64,000 nt of DNA from Dioszegia crocea (Eukaryota > Basidiomycota > Tremellomycetes > Tremellales > Bulleribasidiaceae), in contig BCKK01000001.1 in the NCBI GenBank assembly GCA_001600615.1, positions 2,333,082-2,397,081 of the forward strand. The letters run 5' to 3'. The position numbers were made by a program, and so were the translations under genes. The notes under the pieces are model-generated. The model saw nothing but the letters and a program-made list of their open reading frames with translations, was not told the DNA's origin and made no database searches. Below, in pieces: positions 1 to 12,713 of this stretch; position 1 is the first letter of the stretch; each line of letters starts with the position of its first letter.

Positions 1-427
1 AGGACTCCTCAATGACTTTCTTGACGATCTTCTGCTCAGTCGTCAGAATCACGCTACTCCTGAAGGCGTCAGCGGCCGCCATCTAATCCGTACCACAATG
101 GACATACTCCTGTCGAGCCTGATTCTTCTGGGCATTATACAGCTTGTCCCCGTTAGGAAGCGTAGTGACGGTCATCAATTGCTATCATTGTTCAGCTTTG
201 CCTTGCGTCAAAGCGGGCATAGAACTCACCAGCCGAAGTAATGTTGCTAGGGCGTTTTGCAGCTCTCTCGGTCGAATTTGAGGCAGACTCGTCGCCAGCT
301 GGACCTCTGTCATGCTCTTCCAATGTCAGCTTACATTTGGCGGGGCTTGTATGTCAGAACGACGGACCTGTGACTTGGCAGCAGAGGCTTTACGCCAGAC
401 CTGCTGGTCCGTCAAGGACAGCGCCAT
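1..427 (-). CDS. RPC34: RNA polymerase III subunit RPC34/RPC6 (N-terminal part, cut by window edge)
   Basis: This is the beginning of the winged-helix subunit of RNA polymerase III that helps recruit TFIIIB and open the promoter in the nucleus. Reading the minus strand from the ATG at 427, three joined exons give segments reading SLPQIRPRELQNALATLL, then LPNGDKLYNAQKNQARQ, then ILTTEQKIVKKVIEES. The order and spacing match the first two winged helices of human RPC6 (the ITDQ...MPHIEAQQRAVAINRLL region followed by the EKLVYQ-type helix). Two introns are clear: one ends at TGATAG, the other runs from GTATGT to GCTGACGCCTTCAG and removes an apparent in-frame stop. The first intron needs an unusual GTCCGT donor, so the first 20 or so residues are less sure. 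The C-terminal two thirds lie left of the window. It diverges from TOR with 476 bp between the two ATGs. Confidence 0.72.
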
Positions 428-903
428 GTTGGCCGCTCGTTCTGCGGGCGGAGGCCACCAGCTGTTGACGAGAAATGGCGGGGGGCCGCGCCCAATGACC
501 AGACGTATATGTCTGGGTCCCGAGGCAAGGGCCGGTCGTAGTAGCCAGGGGCGCTACAGCAGGTCGTTAGAGATGTCAGTCTTGGATGTATGTGCTCGAG
601 TGGTTGTGCGAATTTTGAGTTGGCTGGCAGGCCGCGGCCAATGCAAACGTCAACAGACGCACGGGCTGGATGAGCATGACGTGTATATCTGGTGATGTGT
701 CGGTATCATCCTCTAGGTGGAGGTCAACGGTCAACTACAGCCAGGTTCAAAAGAACCTCTGCCCTGCTACATGTACACACAATCACAATCCTCATCTTAG
801 ATATCAGTACACCCCCTCCCCTGAAGTAACGACATCAAACCTGTATTGCCGAGTTACAGCCCAAACATTCTACCCGGGGCTCACATGAGCCGTTGTTGAA
901 GCC
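428..903. promoter_or_regulatory. Divergent promoter region between RPC34 and TOR1
   Basis: There are 476 bp between the two start codons. No convincing coding sequence lies here; the short open frames lack splice-consistent continuation. A pyrimidine-rich patch (ACCCCCTCCCCT near 811) precedes the TOR start by about 90 bp, a common layout for leaders in this genome. I see no clear TATA box. Confidence 0.45.
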
Positions 904-3900
904 ATGTCCACTCAGGCGGACGTCCTCGACAACATCTTCAACCGCCTCGCCAATAAGTAGGTCGCACAACCATCTCTGGCGTCTCCGCCACGATGATATA
1001 GCTAACACTCAGGAATGAGGATGTACGGCTGCATGCGGCTCAGGATCTCCGTGCACATGTGAGATCCCCTTATTAGCACAATGAGTATACAGCTGAAACG
1101 GTCCAGGTAATAAGCTATACGCAGGAACATATAGGGCATGATGGCCTTAAGGGGGTGTGGGGAGATGTCTTCCACCGGATGTTTGAGTTGACAAGGAGTA
1201 ACAACGCATTTGAACGGCTTGGCGCATGCGTTGCTATAGGTAGGTCCGGCTCCGTGGGCGTCGCGTGGATGTCGTCTGATATTTAGATGAGATGATTCAG
1301 TCGACTAAGGACGACACGCCTGACCGCGCGTTGCAGAAGAATCTCCGTCTCTTCGAATGTAAGAGAGCTCTTTGCAAATTTTGAAATTAGCTGAGCTTGG
1401 CAGATCTGCGACCTTTGTTGAGCTGCACCGACAGCACAGTGATGATTGCAGCCGCGAAAGTCGTCGGTAAGTTTGGTGATCCGCCTCATTGGATCTAGCT
1501 GATAGACAGGTAACATGGCCGAGCTATCAGGACCGATCTTAGGAGAGTCTTTCTTCAGCAAGGAAGTCGGACAGGCTTTGCAGCTTTTGGAGGGTATGTC
1601 TTGATTTCCAGCCATAAACTCCTCGCTGATCTGTCAGATTCGAGGTCCGAAGCTGGACGTTTCAGCGGAGTCCTGGTCTTGCATCAATTCGCCTCCAGAG
1701 CCGGCGCATTCTTCTACCAGCACGTTGCCAGAACACTTTCGAAGATCTGGACACCTTTGAGAGATCCCAGGGTAAGCACGAGTCGCTGATTGGATCCTTG
1801 AAGGCGGAAACTGACAATGTAGACGATGGTCCGTGAGAGGGCATCGATGCTGCTTTCGGCCTGTCTGCGGCTGGTGAAGGAGCGGGAGAAATCTCCCACC
1901 GAGGTTTACCGCACTATCTTCCAGGAAGCGCGGAACGGGTTGCAGAGGGCCGGATCAACAGATTCGATTCTTGGATCCCTACATGCTGTTGGCGCGATGC
2001 TGGACAACCAACAATTGGTAAGTCTAGCCTTGACCTCAAGAAGATCTTGCTGACGCACAGTCCATGCAACAATTCTATAAAGACGTTTGCGAGCTTACCC
2101 TGCGATACCGCGACTCGAAGGAGATCTCTGTTCGCAAGATGGTCATCTCTCTCATTCCCAGCATGGCGACATACGACAGTGACGAATTTGAGGCGCTCTA
2201 TTTGCACCGGAGCATGGCCTATCTCTTACAGGCGCTGCAAAAACCGACCGACCGGGACACGGCATACGTTGCTCTGGGATACATGGCGTTGACTTTGGGG
2301 AGCAAGATGAGACCATTCATCGATGATATCGTCAAAGTCATCAAGGACCATCTGCGGCAGCGAGGGTGAGTCAGTCCTCGGTATTGTACTGACGTGATAG
2401 GAAAAAGAACGCTCCTGCCGAAGGCCCCATCTTCCAATGTCTCGGCTATCTCTCTCGAGCGGTCGGACCGATGCTCACTCGTCAAATGCACGATGTTCTG
2501 GATTTGATGTTCCTATGTGGACTGAGCGAGCCACTATACAGCTCTCTCAAGGATATCGCAGATCACATCCCACCTCTTCTGCGGACCGTCCAAGGTAAGT
2601 CAACAGAAAGCGCGAGCTGACATTTAGACCGTCTTCTCGATAGTATTTCTCTCGTTCTCACGGGTCACACTTTCCGACCCCTCGGCGCTCCGCAGCGTAA
2701 TGTCCCAAACGGCACATCACGAGACCTCGGCCATCTACAACCTCCCGGTACCATCCCCGCCGAAGTTCAGGCACTAGCACTCCACGTATTGGGCACATTC
2801 GACTTCTCTGGCCACACACTGAACGAGTTCGTGCGCGATGCGGTCCTTCCATACCTCGAGCACGACAGTATTGAGGTCCGACAAGAGGCTGTACTCGCCT
2901 CCACTCAACTCTTCATCCATGATCCCATCTGTTATCAGACCAGTAGTCACTCGATTGAGATCGTCAGTGATGTCTTGGAGAAGCTGTTGACTGTGGGAAT
3001 CACCGACCCGAGTGAGTGAACACGGTTTGCGAAGGGGGCGTTACTGATTCCAGGCTCAAATATCAGGCAGACAGTCTTGGAGCACCTTAGCGAGCGCTTC
3101 GACAAGCATCTATCGCAGGCTGAGGATATCCGGTGTCTTTTCATCGCCCTCAACGACGAGGTGTTCCATAACCGAGAGCTGGCAATTGGCATCATTGGCC
3201 GTCTATCAGTGCTCAACCCGGCATACGTCATGCCCCCTCTCCGGAAATCCCTCATCAACCTCATCACCGAGCTTGAGTACTCTACCAACACGTAATTATC
3301 AGTGTCGTTGTGTATAGGTCGAAGCTGATGTCTCAGCAAACAGAAAGAAGAGTCTGCCAAACTCCTATGCCTCCTCATCGCAGCTGCCGCCTCCCTCGTC
3401 AAATCCTACGCACCCACAATCCTTACCGTCCTTGTCCGTACCGCCGAATCCCCCGAAACATCCACCTTCGTCTCTGCCGAATGCATCAAATGCATCGGCG
3501 AGCTCGCACGTGTGGCGGGCGAAGAGCTTGTCTCTAGCGCCAAATCTGTCATGACGCTCGTCATCGGGATGTTGAACGATCAGACAAGCGCTGTCAAGCG
3601 GAATGCGGCGTTGAAGACTTTGGGTCAGCTGGCTAGTAATACCGCCGAAGTGATCCAGCCTTATACGGACCACCCACAATTACTTGCCGTACTCTTCAGA
3701 CTATTGAGGACGGAGTCAGATTCGACTGTCAGGATGGAGACAATCAGGACGATGGGGATGCTTGGTGCTCTGGACCCGTTCAAGCATAAGGTGGGTCGTT
3801 ACAATCGCTTTTGCTGATGCTTAGCTTCTTCAAGGAAATGAGGATGTCAATGCCGAATCATCGTCCGGCGCAAGAGTGACCGACATCACCTTGCTGATGA

Positions 3901-6900
3901 ACTCACCCAGCACGTCGAATGACGATTTCTATCAGACTGTCGCGATTCACTCCCTCGTATCGGTACTTAACGACTCGACAATGAAGGAACTCCACTACGA
4001 CGCCGTCGAAGCGGTCATGTTGATCTTCCGAACCCAGCGACTACGATGTGTCTCCTTCCTCCCTCAAGTAAGTTGACTGTACGACTAACCTGACAATAGA
4101 TCATTCCCGCTTTCCTTTACGTTATTCGGATAGCCGCTTCTCACCGCCAGGAGACCTATCTTAAACAATTCTCCCAACTTGTCGGTATCGTCAAACAACA
4201 TATCCGAAACTACCTCGAGGATGTCTTTGCGCTCGTACACGATTTCTGGAATCCTAATTCCCCACTCCAAATCACAATCATCACCCTCGTCGAGTCCGTC
4301 GCCAAAGCTGTCGAAGGCGAATTTAAGGCCTATCTTCCCCGCCTTCTCCAACAGATCCTCCGCACATTTGACGGTGATCTCGCCGCGAAGTATCTTCCTG
4401 AACGGCGGCTGGGCACTCTGCTGCATATCCTGAGGGCCTTCTACATCTTTGGAAGCAGTATCGAGGATTACCTCCACCTCGTCCTGCCTGTCATTGTCAG
4501 GAGCTTCGATAATCCCCAGGCACCTGAAGCATTGCGCCAGTGTGCCTTGAGGACCACTGGGCAGCTCTGCCGCAAGGTTAATTTCTCCGATCACGCGAGT
4601 CAGATCATTCACCCCTTGATCCGGACTCTGGGAAACAGCGAAGCAGAACTACGCGGAATAGCCATGGACACGCTCAGTGTTTTGGTTCTGCAGTTCGGGC
4701 CTGATTACGCCATCTTTATCCCGATGGTCAACAAGGTGAGTGCCTATAGCCCTCAACAAAGATCTAGACTTACAAAGCAGGCTCTGGTAGAGCACAAAAT
4801 CGTCCATCCCACGTACGATCAACTCATCACCAAGCTCCTAGCCCGCGAGCGCCTCCCACCAGATCTCGGACCCGTCGAACGATTCGCCAATGAGCCCGTG
4901 GCCGACACTACGGTCGTGGCTGAACAAGCCAAGCTGCCGGTGAATCAACAGCAGCTCAAGGCAGCCTGGGACTGCTCGGGAGTAACATCCAAGCAGGACT
5001 GGCTCGAGTGGATCAAGCGGCTGGGGAGTGAATTGATGCGGGAGTCCCCGAGTCAGGCGATTCGTGCCAGCAGAAATCTTGCCGAAATCCATCCGCCATT
5101 TGCGCGAGAGCTTTTCAACGTCGCTTTCGTATCGTGCTGGTCTGAGCTTTATGAGAGTTATCAGGTGAGTGTGACGGTGGGAAAAGCTGACGATGTAGGA
5201 AGATCTAGTGCACCATTTAGAAATGGCATTGACCAATCCGGCTGTCCCACCTGACGCGGTCAATGTTATTCTCAATTTGGCGGAATTCATGGAGCACGAC
5301 GAGAAGCCACTTGCTATTGAGGCCAGGCTGCTTGGAGACTACGTGAGTACTGCACAATGTACAGAGTTGACGACAGGCTGCCATTTTCCACGCATACGCT
5401 AAAGCTCTGCACTACAAGGAGCTCGAATTCTTTGTCGATGCTTCGGTCGGCGTCGTCGAAGACCTAATCAGCATCAACCAGAAACTTCAGCAATCCGATG
5501 CAGCGTGGGGAACGCTTGAGTACGCTCAAGAGAACATGGAGATGACGGATGATGTTCTGTGGTTCGAGAAACTCGGGCGATGGGACCAGGCGCTGGAGGT
5601 ATGGAACGCTCGAGGCGAAAATCCCGACTCGGACTTTACCGAAGATCGAATCGCCATGGGTAAACTCCAAGCTCTTCACGCTCTGGGCGAGTGGGATCAG
5701 CTCTCCGAATTCGTTCAAATCAGATGGACGACCGCGACAAATGAGGAGAAGAAGCTCATGGCTCCCCTTGCAGCGGCCGCGAGCTGGAGTCTTTACGAGT
5801 GGGACCTGATGGACGATTATATCGCGGCGATGAAGAGCGATTCCGCGGACCGGAACTTCTTCAGGGCTATCCTGCAGGTTCACCGGAATCAGTATAGTCA
5901 GGCGTTGAAGAGTATCGGGCGGGCTAGGGAGAAGCTCGATCCCGAGTTGACGTCATTGACGAGTGAGAGCTATGGGCGGGCATATGAGTGAGTTTGCTGC
6001 GTCAATCGAGCTGACGAACAGCGTCATCGTTCGAGTCCAAATGCTGGCAGAGTTGGAGGAGATCATTCAGTATAAGGATCTGGTCCATGAGCCTAATCGC
6101 CAGGAGACCCTGAGGAAGACGTGGCACAATCGGTGAGTCGCCCAGTGAACATAGCTGACGATAGACTCGAAGGATGCCAGCGCGACGTAGAAGTCTGGCA
6201 ACGGATTCTCCAGCTTCGCTCTCTTGTCCTATCCCCAAGCGAAGACATCGACACCTGGATCACATTCGTCGACCTTTGCCGCACATCCGACCGAATCTCT
6301 CTCGCAGACAAAACCCTTACGTCGCTTGTTGGTAATACCCACCTCGATCCGGACACCCAGGGCGGAGGCCTTCGGGCTCCACCGCCAGTAGTCCTCGCCT
6401 TCTTCCGCCTCACTTGGGCGAAGCACAATCGAGACAACAAGAAGGCTGAGCGGATCGATACCCTCACCCAGCTGCGCGAATTCACTGAGACGCTTGTCCA
6501 GGATCTTGGACTAGGCGGAGAGATGCAGACTCGTCCTGCATTCATTCTGCCCGACGATAAGCACCATGGCGAGCTGCGTAAACTCCTTGCCAAGTGCTAT
6601 GTGGAGCTGGGGCAGTGGCAGGCGGCTATGCGTGGGGAGAATGGGATCCCGGACGATCCTGGACCGATTATCGCCGATTACGCTACGGCAACCCAGCTGG
6701 ATACGGACTGGTATCAGGCGTGGCACACTTGGGCGTTAGCGAACTTTGAGGTGATCACGCAGCTCGAGGTGTCACAGCAGGGTTTACAAGCGGTGCACTT
6801 TACGACATACATTGTGCCTGCTGTAGAAGGTGAGTCTGAATCTCAGGTGGAGCTGATTGACAGGGTTTTTGAGATCTATCGCGCTGTCACCTGGAAATGC

Positions 6901-9098
6901 CTTGCAGGACACGCTTCGTCTGCTCACGCTGTGGTTCCAGTACGGATACCAGCATGGCGTGAACGATGCAATCTCGATAGGTCTGCAGGTCGTCAAAGTG
7001 GATGTCTGGCTTGAAGTCATTCCTCAGGTATGCCAATTGCATTTCCCGGCTGATTTTAGATCATTGCCCGCATTCATACGCCTCGAATCGCTATTCAGAA
7101 CCTCATCATACGCCTCTTGACCGAAGTTGGCAGGGCCCATCCCCAAGCTCTCGTCTACCCTCTGACTGTCGCCGCGAAATCCAACGCAGCCGCACGTAAA
7201 GCCGTCGCTACCAATATTACCGAAAAGATGCGCGAGCATTCTGCGACTATCGTCGATCAGGCCCAGCTTGTCTCGACCGAGCTGATTCGGGCGGCCATTC
7301 TTTGGCACGAGCAGTGGTACGATGGATTGGAGGAGGCTAGCAAGCACTACTTTGCGGACAGTAATCTAACAGGAATGTTCGACGCCTTGATGCCTCTGCA
7401 TGAGATGATAGAGAAGGTAAGCTACTTGTCGGGTCAGGGCTGACAGCGAAGGGTCCTGAAACGCTGAGGGAGACCTCCTTCACCCAGAGCTTCGGTCACG
7501 ACCTTGGCATCGCCCGGGATCACCTACAGCGATTCATGATGCACAGTGATCAAATGGAGATTCAGCAGGCATGGGACATCTACTACAATGTAAGTCGCCA
7601 TCGATTTGAGTCGAGTCAAGCTTATAACTAGGTCTTCCAACGCCTTCAAAAACAACTCAAATTGCTCAACGTCATCGAGTTGCAATACGTCTCGCCGAAG
7701 CTGTTGACGATCAAAGATCTCGACCTGGCAGTTCCTGGGACATACGAGAGCGGGAAGCCTGTGATTGGAATCGGTCGCATCCTACCCACTTTCCAGGTAA
7801 TCAACTCCAAACAGCGACCTCGAAAGTTCAGTCTTCGAGGCCGGGATGGGAAAGAGTACATGTACTGTTTGAAAGGTGAGCTATTCCCCGTGCCTGCTAA
7901 CATCCAGGACACGAAGACCTGCGGCAGGACGAACGGGTCATGCAGCTCTTTGGTCTAGTCAATACTCTGCTATTGGCGGATCAAGAATGTGCCAAGCGCC
8001 ATCTCAGCATCCAGCAATACTCGGTCACGCCGCTTTCACCAGGTGCAGGTCTGCTCGGATGGGTCCAGCATTCCGACACCATGCACATGCTCATCAAGAA
8101 TTATCGAGAGTCAAGGAAGATCTTGGTGGATATCGAGAATCGCCTCATGCAGCAGGTGAGTCAGGTGTTGTGGAGCTAAGGAAGGGGCTGACTTTTCAGA
8201 TGGCCGATGACGCTTATTACGACCTGCCCCTTCTGCATAAAGTCGAGGTGTTCCAGTACGCGTTGGACAATACCACCGGCCAGGATCTTTACCGCATCTT
8301 GTGGCTACGGAGTCGAAACTCCGAGGCATGGCTCGAAAGGCGGGTCACCTACACTCGTAGTCTCGGTGTCAATTCCATGGTCGGGTACATCTTGGGCCTT
8401 GGCGATAGGCACCCTAGTAATTTGCTGCTTGATCAAAGCTCAGGCAAGATCGTACACATTGACTTTGTAAGTTTCAAGTTGTAATTACGCTGACAACCAG
8501 GGAGACTGCTTCGAAATCGCCCAGACTCGAGACAAGTATCCCGAAAAAGTCCCCTTCCGTCTCACTCGCATGCTCATTCACGCCATGGAGGTCTGCGGCA
8601 TCACCGGCACCTTCTCCCGGTCCTGTGAGGTCTCGATGGAGGTCCTGCGGGAGAATCGTGAATCACTCATGGCTGTGCTTGAGGCGTTCGTGTACGAGCC
8701 GCTTATCGCTTGGCGTCTGACAGCGACGAATCAGCCGGGTGGGAGGGTCAATACGGACCAGAATTTGGACGAAATGTCGCAGAGGAAGACCAAGGCGAAC
8801 GAAACGGAGATTCTAGGTGGTGAGTTCCTCCCTTCAGTCAGGGGCAACGCTGACTTGCAGATGACCGGGTGGGAGGAGAGGTCAAGAATGACCGAGGACT
8901 TCAAGTCATTGACAGGGTCAGGCGGAAGTTGACAGGGCGAGACTTTAAGCCGGAGATTGTACTGCCAATCAAGCTGCAAGTCGAGAAACTTGTGGATGAG
9001 GCGACGAAGACGGAGAATTTGTGTGTGGCGTTTATTGGATGGTAAGTCTAGTCCTCTACAAACGATACACCGCTGACTTCCAGGTGTTCATTCTGGTG
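904..9098 (+). CDS. TOR1: TOR serine/threonine kinase (PIKK family), complete
   Basis: This is the catalytic subunit of the TOR complexes, which couple nutrients to translation, ribosome synthesis and autophagy at vacuolar and endosomal membranes. The start at 904 opens with [18 protein letters not shown], and more than twenty short introns follow. HEAT-type helices fill roughly 1.0-5.2 kb and the FAT domain roughly 5.3-7.3 kb. The FRB domain (about 7.33-7.69 kb) has the [11 protein letters not shown] and [10 protein letters not shown] motifs. The PI3K-like kinase follows, with [14 protein letters not shown] (catalytic loop, about 8.39-8.44 kb) and HIDFGDCFE (Mg-binding DFG equivalent, split by an intron at 8467). 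The protein ends in the FATC tail [13 protein letters not shown]; the last exon is only 15 nt. The estimated length, about 2,300 residues, is normal for TOR. I see no frameshift. It converges on the next gene with 66 bp between stop codons. Confidence 0.95.
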
Positions 9099-9164
9099 AT
9101 TATATAATCTTTGTAAGGCGGACATTCTCATCGTGTATTGATTATTGGGCATGCATCGCGGTAC

Positions 9165-10870
9165 CTAGTATGATCTCTCCCTGGCCCAATCGACGCCTTT
9201 CCGCGTCTCTTCCCTAAACAACTTGACGCCGGTCTCCTTCGCCGGCTTTCTCAGCGGTTCCACTCCGTCTTCGTACTTCTTCGCCTTGCCCGCCTCGGCA
9301 AATCCCCACGGAAGTGTCATCTCCGTACCCGCCGTAATGGACCGCATCATAGACTCCGCGTCTTCGTTCTCGTATGCTGGTGCATCTCTAGGTCGCAGCG
9401 AGCTGGACGATGATGCGGAGGAGCCTGTGTACTTCCGGGCGAACGGGTGGTCGGGGGGAAAGTCAACCGTTTCAGGGAGAGACTCAGACTCGCACGATGA
9501 TTGAGGGCTGTGTCCGAGTGAGGGAGGATGAGCGACGGGAGATTTCCGGACAGTAGATACCGGTGCGCTCCGGGCGATAGAGGCAGGTAGGGAATGCGTG
9601 TACGAGTAGGCATCGACAGGGATGGGTCGGCGTGACGGACCGGACCGTTTGGATCGCGGGAGTGGGGCAGAGTGGGTAGAGTAGATTGAAGCGGCCGGAA
9701 GACCAGATCGGCGTGAGGTTGACGCGCCAGGATTAGAACTCGTCATGCGCGACGTGGCAAAGTAGTTATGCTGCTGGACTGAGCGGAGTCGGGTCCGAGG
9801 GGAATTGGGCGCAGTGGTAACGTTCCCGTCATTGTCACCATCGTCGCCCTCTACAATGGTAGGATAGGTCGAATGTGAAGGGGGTGCGTGAGAGACTACG
9901 AATTGAGCATCTGCCCGCCGGCCAACAGTGGCTGAATGAATGACGGGGACGGTCGACCGGGTCCGTGCAGAGCTTCCAGAGCTACTGCTGCCCCCGTATT
10001 CGGAGATAGGAGGGAGAGGTTTACTGATGTTCATGGATGTCGGCCGGCGGACAGATGCAATGGACGGAGTCACTGATGGAGCCGGACGAGCAATGGCCGG
10101 AACATCGACGTGGGGTATGACAGTGACGCCCCGTACCGACCCGATTGCGGTACTCGATACAGATCGAACGCTCCCGCAGCGACTGTGCGGATGATCGTAG
10201 CCGGGAATGAGAATCAACGCTTTTTCGGAGATTGACATCTCGTCCCTCTCCCGGTGTCCCTGTCGCCTCCCGGAGTGTCCGCTATTCCGAGGTGGGTGTC
10301 GCTTGTACCACCAGATCAGCCCTGCAAGGGCGAAGATGGCACAGGCAACGACGACGAGAGGGACGGCAATGGCGGCGGCTGATGAGGAGGAGAGGGTAGT
10401 AGATTTATTCTGATCGGAGTCGGACGGGGTGAGAATAGCGTTAGAGGCGGCGAGTGGGGCTTGGGTAGTAGGCGGCACAGCCGTAGAGGGAGGGGTATAG
10501 GGGACGACTTGAGACAGTGCTCCGATCGACACCGGTGCGGCAGAAGCGACGACGGCTGGGGCTGGGGCTTGCCATGCTGCCTGAGCGGGTGCCGGGGCTA
10601 CTGGTGCCGGTGCTGTAGATGGTCAACTCTTTTCTTCTTTTCTCAAAAGTCTCGACAAGACTTACCTGCCACTGGAGCCTGAGGTGCCATGCCTGCCTCA
10701 ACTGCCCCCACAAGTGCGCTGGCAGGATTTATGGGCGGCGCTGCCGCTTGACCAGTGACTGGCGATATCAGCTTAAAATGCTTCTAGTACAACTCACCTC
10801 CAGTACCCATACCGCTCACGCCGTTCATGACTGCTCCACCATTTGCCACGCCGATCCTCATTTCCGCCAT
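9165..10870 (-). CDS. Single-pass membrane protein with Ser/Pro-rich tail
   Basis: Three exons on the minus strand join into about 530 residues. The first two (start MAEMRIGVANGG at 10870) and the beginning of the third are rich in Ala, Pro and Thr with no clear signal peptide. One hydrophobic stretch, AAAIAVPLVVVACAIFALAG, is followed by WWYKRHPPR, which suggests a type I/III anchor with a basic cytosolic start. The remaining roughly 400 residues are disordered, rich in Ser, Pro, Arg and Thr, with many SxxR/RRxS-type potential phosphorylation sites. The layout (short S/T-rich outside, one TM, long tail) resembles fungal wall-stress sensors of the Mid2/Wsc type, but no WSC cysteine domain is present, so this is a layout analogy only. 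Exon 3 runs from 10612 to the stop; the introns have GCTGAT and GTTGAC branch sites. An upstream intron-like stretch at about 11.01-11.05 kb could belong to its 5' UTR. Confidence 0.7.
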
Positions 10871-11225
10871 CTTGCTTGGTCGCCGAGGTGGAACTGCAGG
10901 TTTGAAAAGCGAATCGCGAGGCGTCGAGCCGTCGGTGTATTGAAGGAATGGGCGCTCAGCGCTAGGTGAAGCTTAGGTTTGGAGAAACGGGGAAGGAAGA
11001 AGGACCTGCAAGAGAGCAGGCGATAGGCGATGTGACCCACCGCTCTCACCTCCGATCTATGCATCAGTCCGGTGAGACATGATCAGCCCTGGTCCGAATT
11101 GTAATTCCCCCTGGGTCCAGTTCGAGTACCAGGGTGAGACATCGAATCTTTCTTCGCCTCGCTTCGGCAATGTGATCAGTCGAATCTATAGTGCATGGTA
11201 TCCACGTACGTGCCCAAAAATGAAG
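10871..11225. other. Intergenic: upstream of the membrane protein, downstream of BIO2
   Basis: There are 355 bp without a convincing gene. On the minus strand, GTGAGAGCGG to CTCTTGCAG near 11.0 kb looks like a 44-nt intron. Joining it to the upstream ATG meets a stop quickly, so it would be a 5' UTR intron of the membrane protein gene. Confidence 0.35.
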
Positions 11226-12713
11226 CTAGATGGTGACAGATGCCGAGGTAGAGTCCGCCTGCACTTGAGGTGTGGTCAAGCTCTCCTGATCTTCAAAGCT
11301 CCTCTGGCCCCGCAGACCCCAACGACCGAGCATTGACTTGTCCTCATCCCACCCTGAGCAAGGTGTGGTCAACATTCGCTCGCCAGTGAAAATGGCATTT
11401 GCTCCAGCCATGAAAGCCTAACCCGTGAGCTGAATTTCAGGACAATTGTGCAAAATCACTGACCATTGCCTGCTCTGCCTCGGAGAAGGTGTGTCGACCA
11501 GCAGCCAGTCGGATGATGGTGTTTGGTAGGACAATACGGGCTGTAGCGATGGTTCGAAGAACGGTGTGTACTTCAACCGGCTGATTCGTCAGCTGGATGT
11601 ATCGATAGGGGCTTGGCGGCTTTGTCACTCACGTCATTCTTTTCCAACGGAGTACCCTCGATTGGTACGAGAGTGTTCACTGGGAAAGATTCGGGATGTG
11701 CGGGCATACTGTCATCAGCGCTTCCAATTATGAGCGAAGGCCAGATTGCTCACCGTGAAACTTCATGGATCAACCCAACCCGATCCTCGTCCTTCTCTCC
11801 GAGCCCTAAAATACCACCCGAGCAGACTGAGATACCTGCCTGGCGTACAGCTTCGATGGTCGCAAGTCGCTCGTCGTAAGACCTAGTAGTGATGACCTGC
11901 GCATTAGCCTGATACAGAATCGCATAAAAAAGAACTCACCTCTGGGTAGAATTCCCTTGAAGTGTCGAGGTTGTGGTTGTATGCGCTCAATCCGGCCTCT
12001 TTTAGTCTCTTGGCCTGCTCAGGAGAGAGCATCCCGAGCGTCGTGCAAACTAAATCAATCAGCTTATCTCCTAAAACGCAGAAGCCAGACATACCCTCCA
12101 TCCCCATGCCTCGCACTTCGGTCACCATCTTTAGGATCTTTTCAAAGCCGCTCTTCCTCCCCGCTAGATCTCTCCATGCCGCACCCATACAGAAACGGGT
12201 CGAGCCGTTCGCCTTGGCCTGTCGGGCAGCTTCGAGAACAGGTTCGATATCGACCAATCGGGAGGCTTTGGTTTCGGTGCTGTAGGAGGATGATTGAGAG
12301 CAGTACTTGCAGTCTTCACTACAACCGCCAGCTAGGTTGTTAGCATCTCTTCAGACACTGAACGAAAGGACCTACTTTTGATGTTCATCAGGGTGCACAT
12401 CTGGATCCTTGAGGCATCATGATGCATACGGTGAACCGTGGCCTGCTTATCAGCGGAATCTAAGCAAATTGGAGGATTGACTGACAGCTCGGAATATAGT
12501 CTCCATCAAGGGTCCGTCGAAGATTTTCTGTATCTCGGATCGCCTCCAGTTGTTCCTGATGTCACCATCTCGGAAGTAAGGCCTCGAGACTCCATGTCCA
12601 GGGGCCGGTGGGTCGACAGCTGCTGCGTGTCCTCGAGCGTTCTTCAATGCAGGGGCCAAAGTCGCTGGCCGACTAATGGAGGCGATAGCGCGAGGTGCGA
12701 TCTTTGTAGCCAT
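11226..12713 (-). CDS. BIO2: Biotin synthase, mitochondrial (radical SAM)
   Basis: Biotin synthase inserts sulfur into dethiobiotin, the last step of biotin synthesis, using two iron-sulfur clusters. The ATG at 12713 begins [16 protein letters not shown], an Arg/Ser-rich start typical of a mitochondrial presequence; an upstream in-frame ATG exists but would spoil it. The radical SAM motif CSEDCKYC sits in [14 protein letters not shown] at about 12.29-12.33 kb. Family motifs follow in order: [37 protein letters not shown], and near the C-terminus [12 protein letters not shown] and [13 protein letters not shown]. About six short introns join to roughly 395 residues, close to the length of fungal Bio2 plus a presequence. 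The last 40 residues are a poorly conserved tail. The radical SAM cysteines and the downstream cluster-binding region look intact. Confidence 0.95.

Noticed and set aside
59..110. Apparent stop codon in the RPC34 reading frame, suggesting a pseudogene
   Set aside because: The stop lies inside a 48-nt intron (GTATGT to GCTGACGCCTTCAG); removing it joins QARQ to SSVILTTEQK in frame.
9223..9504. Plus-strand frame opposite the membrane protein
   Set aside because: Antisense shadow of a biased Ser/Arg-rich coding exon.
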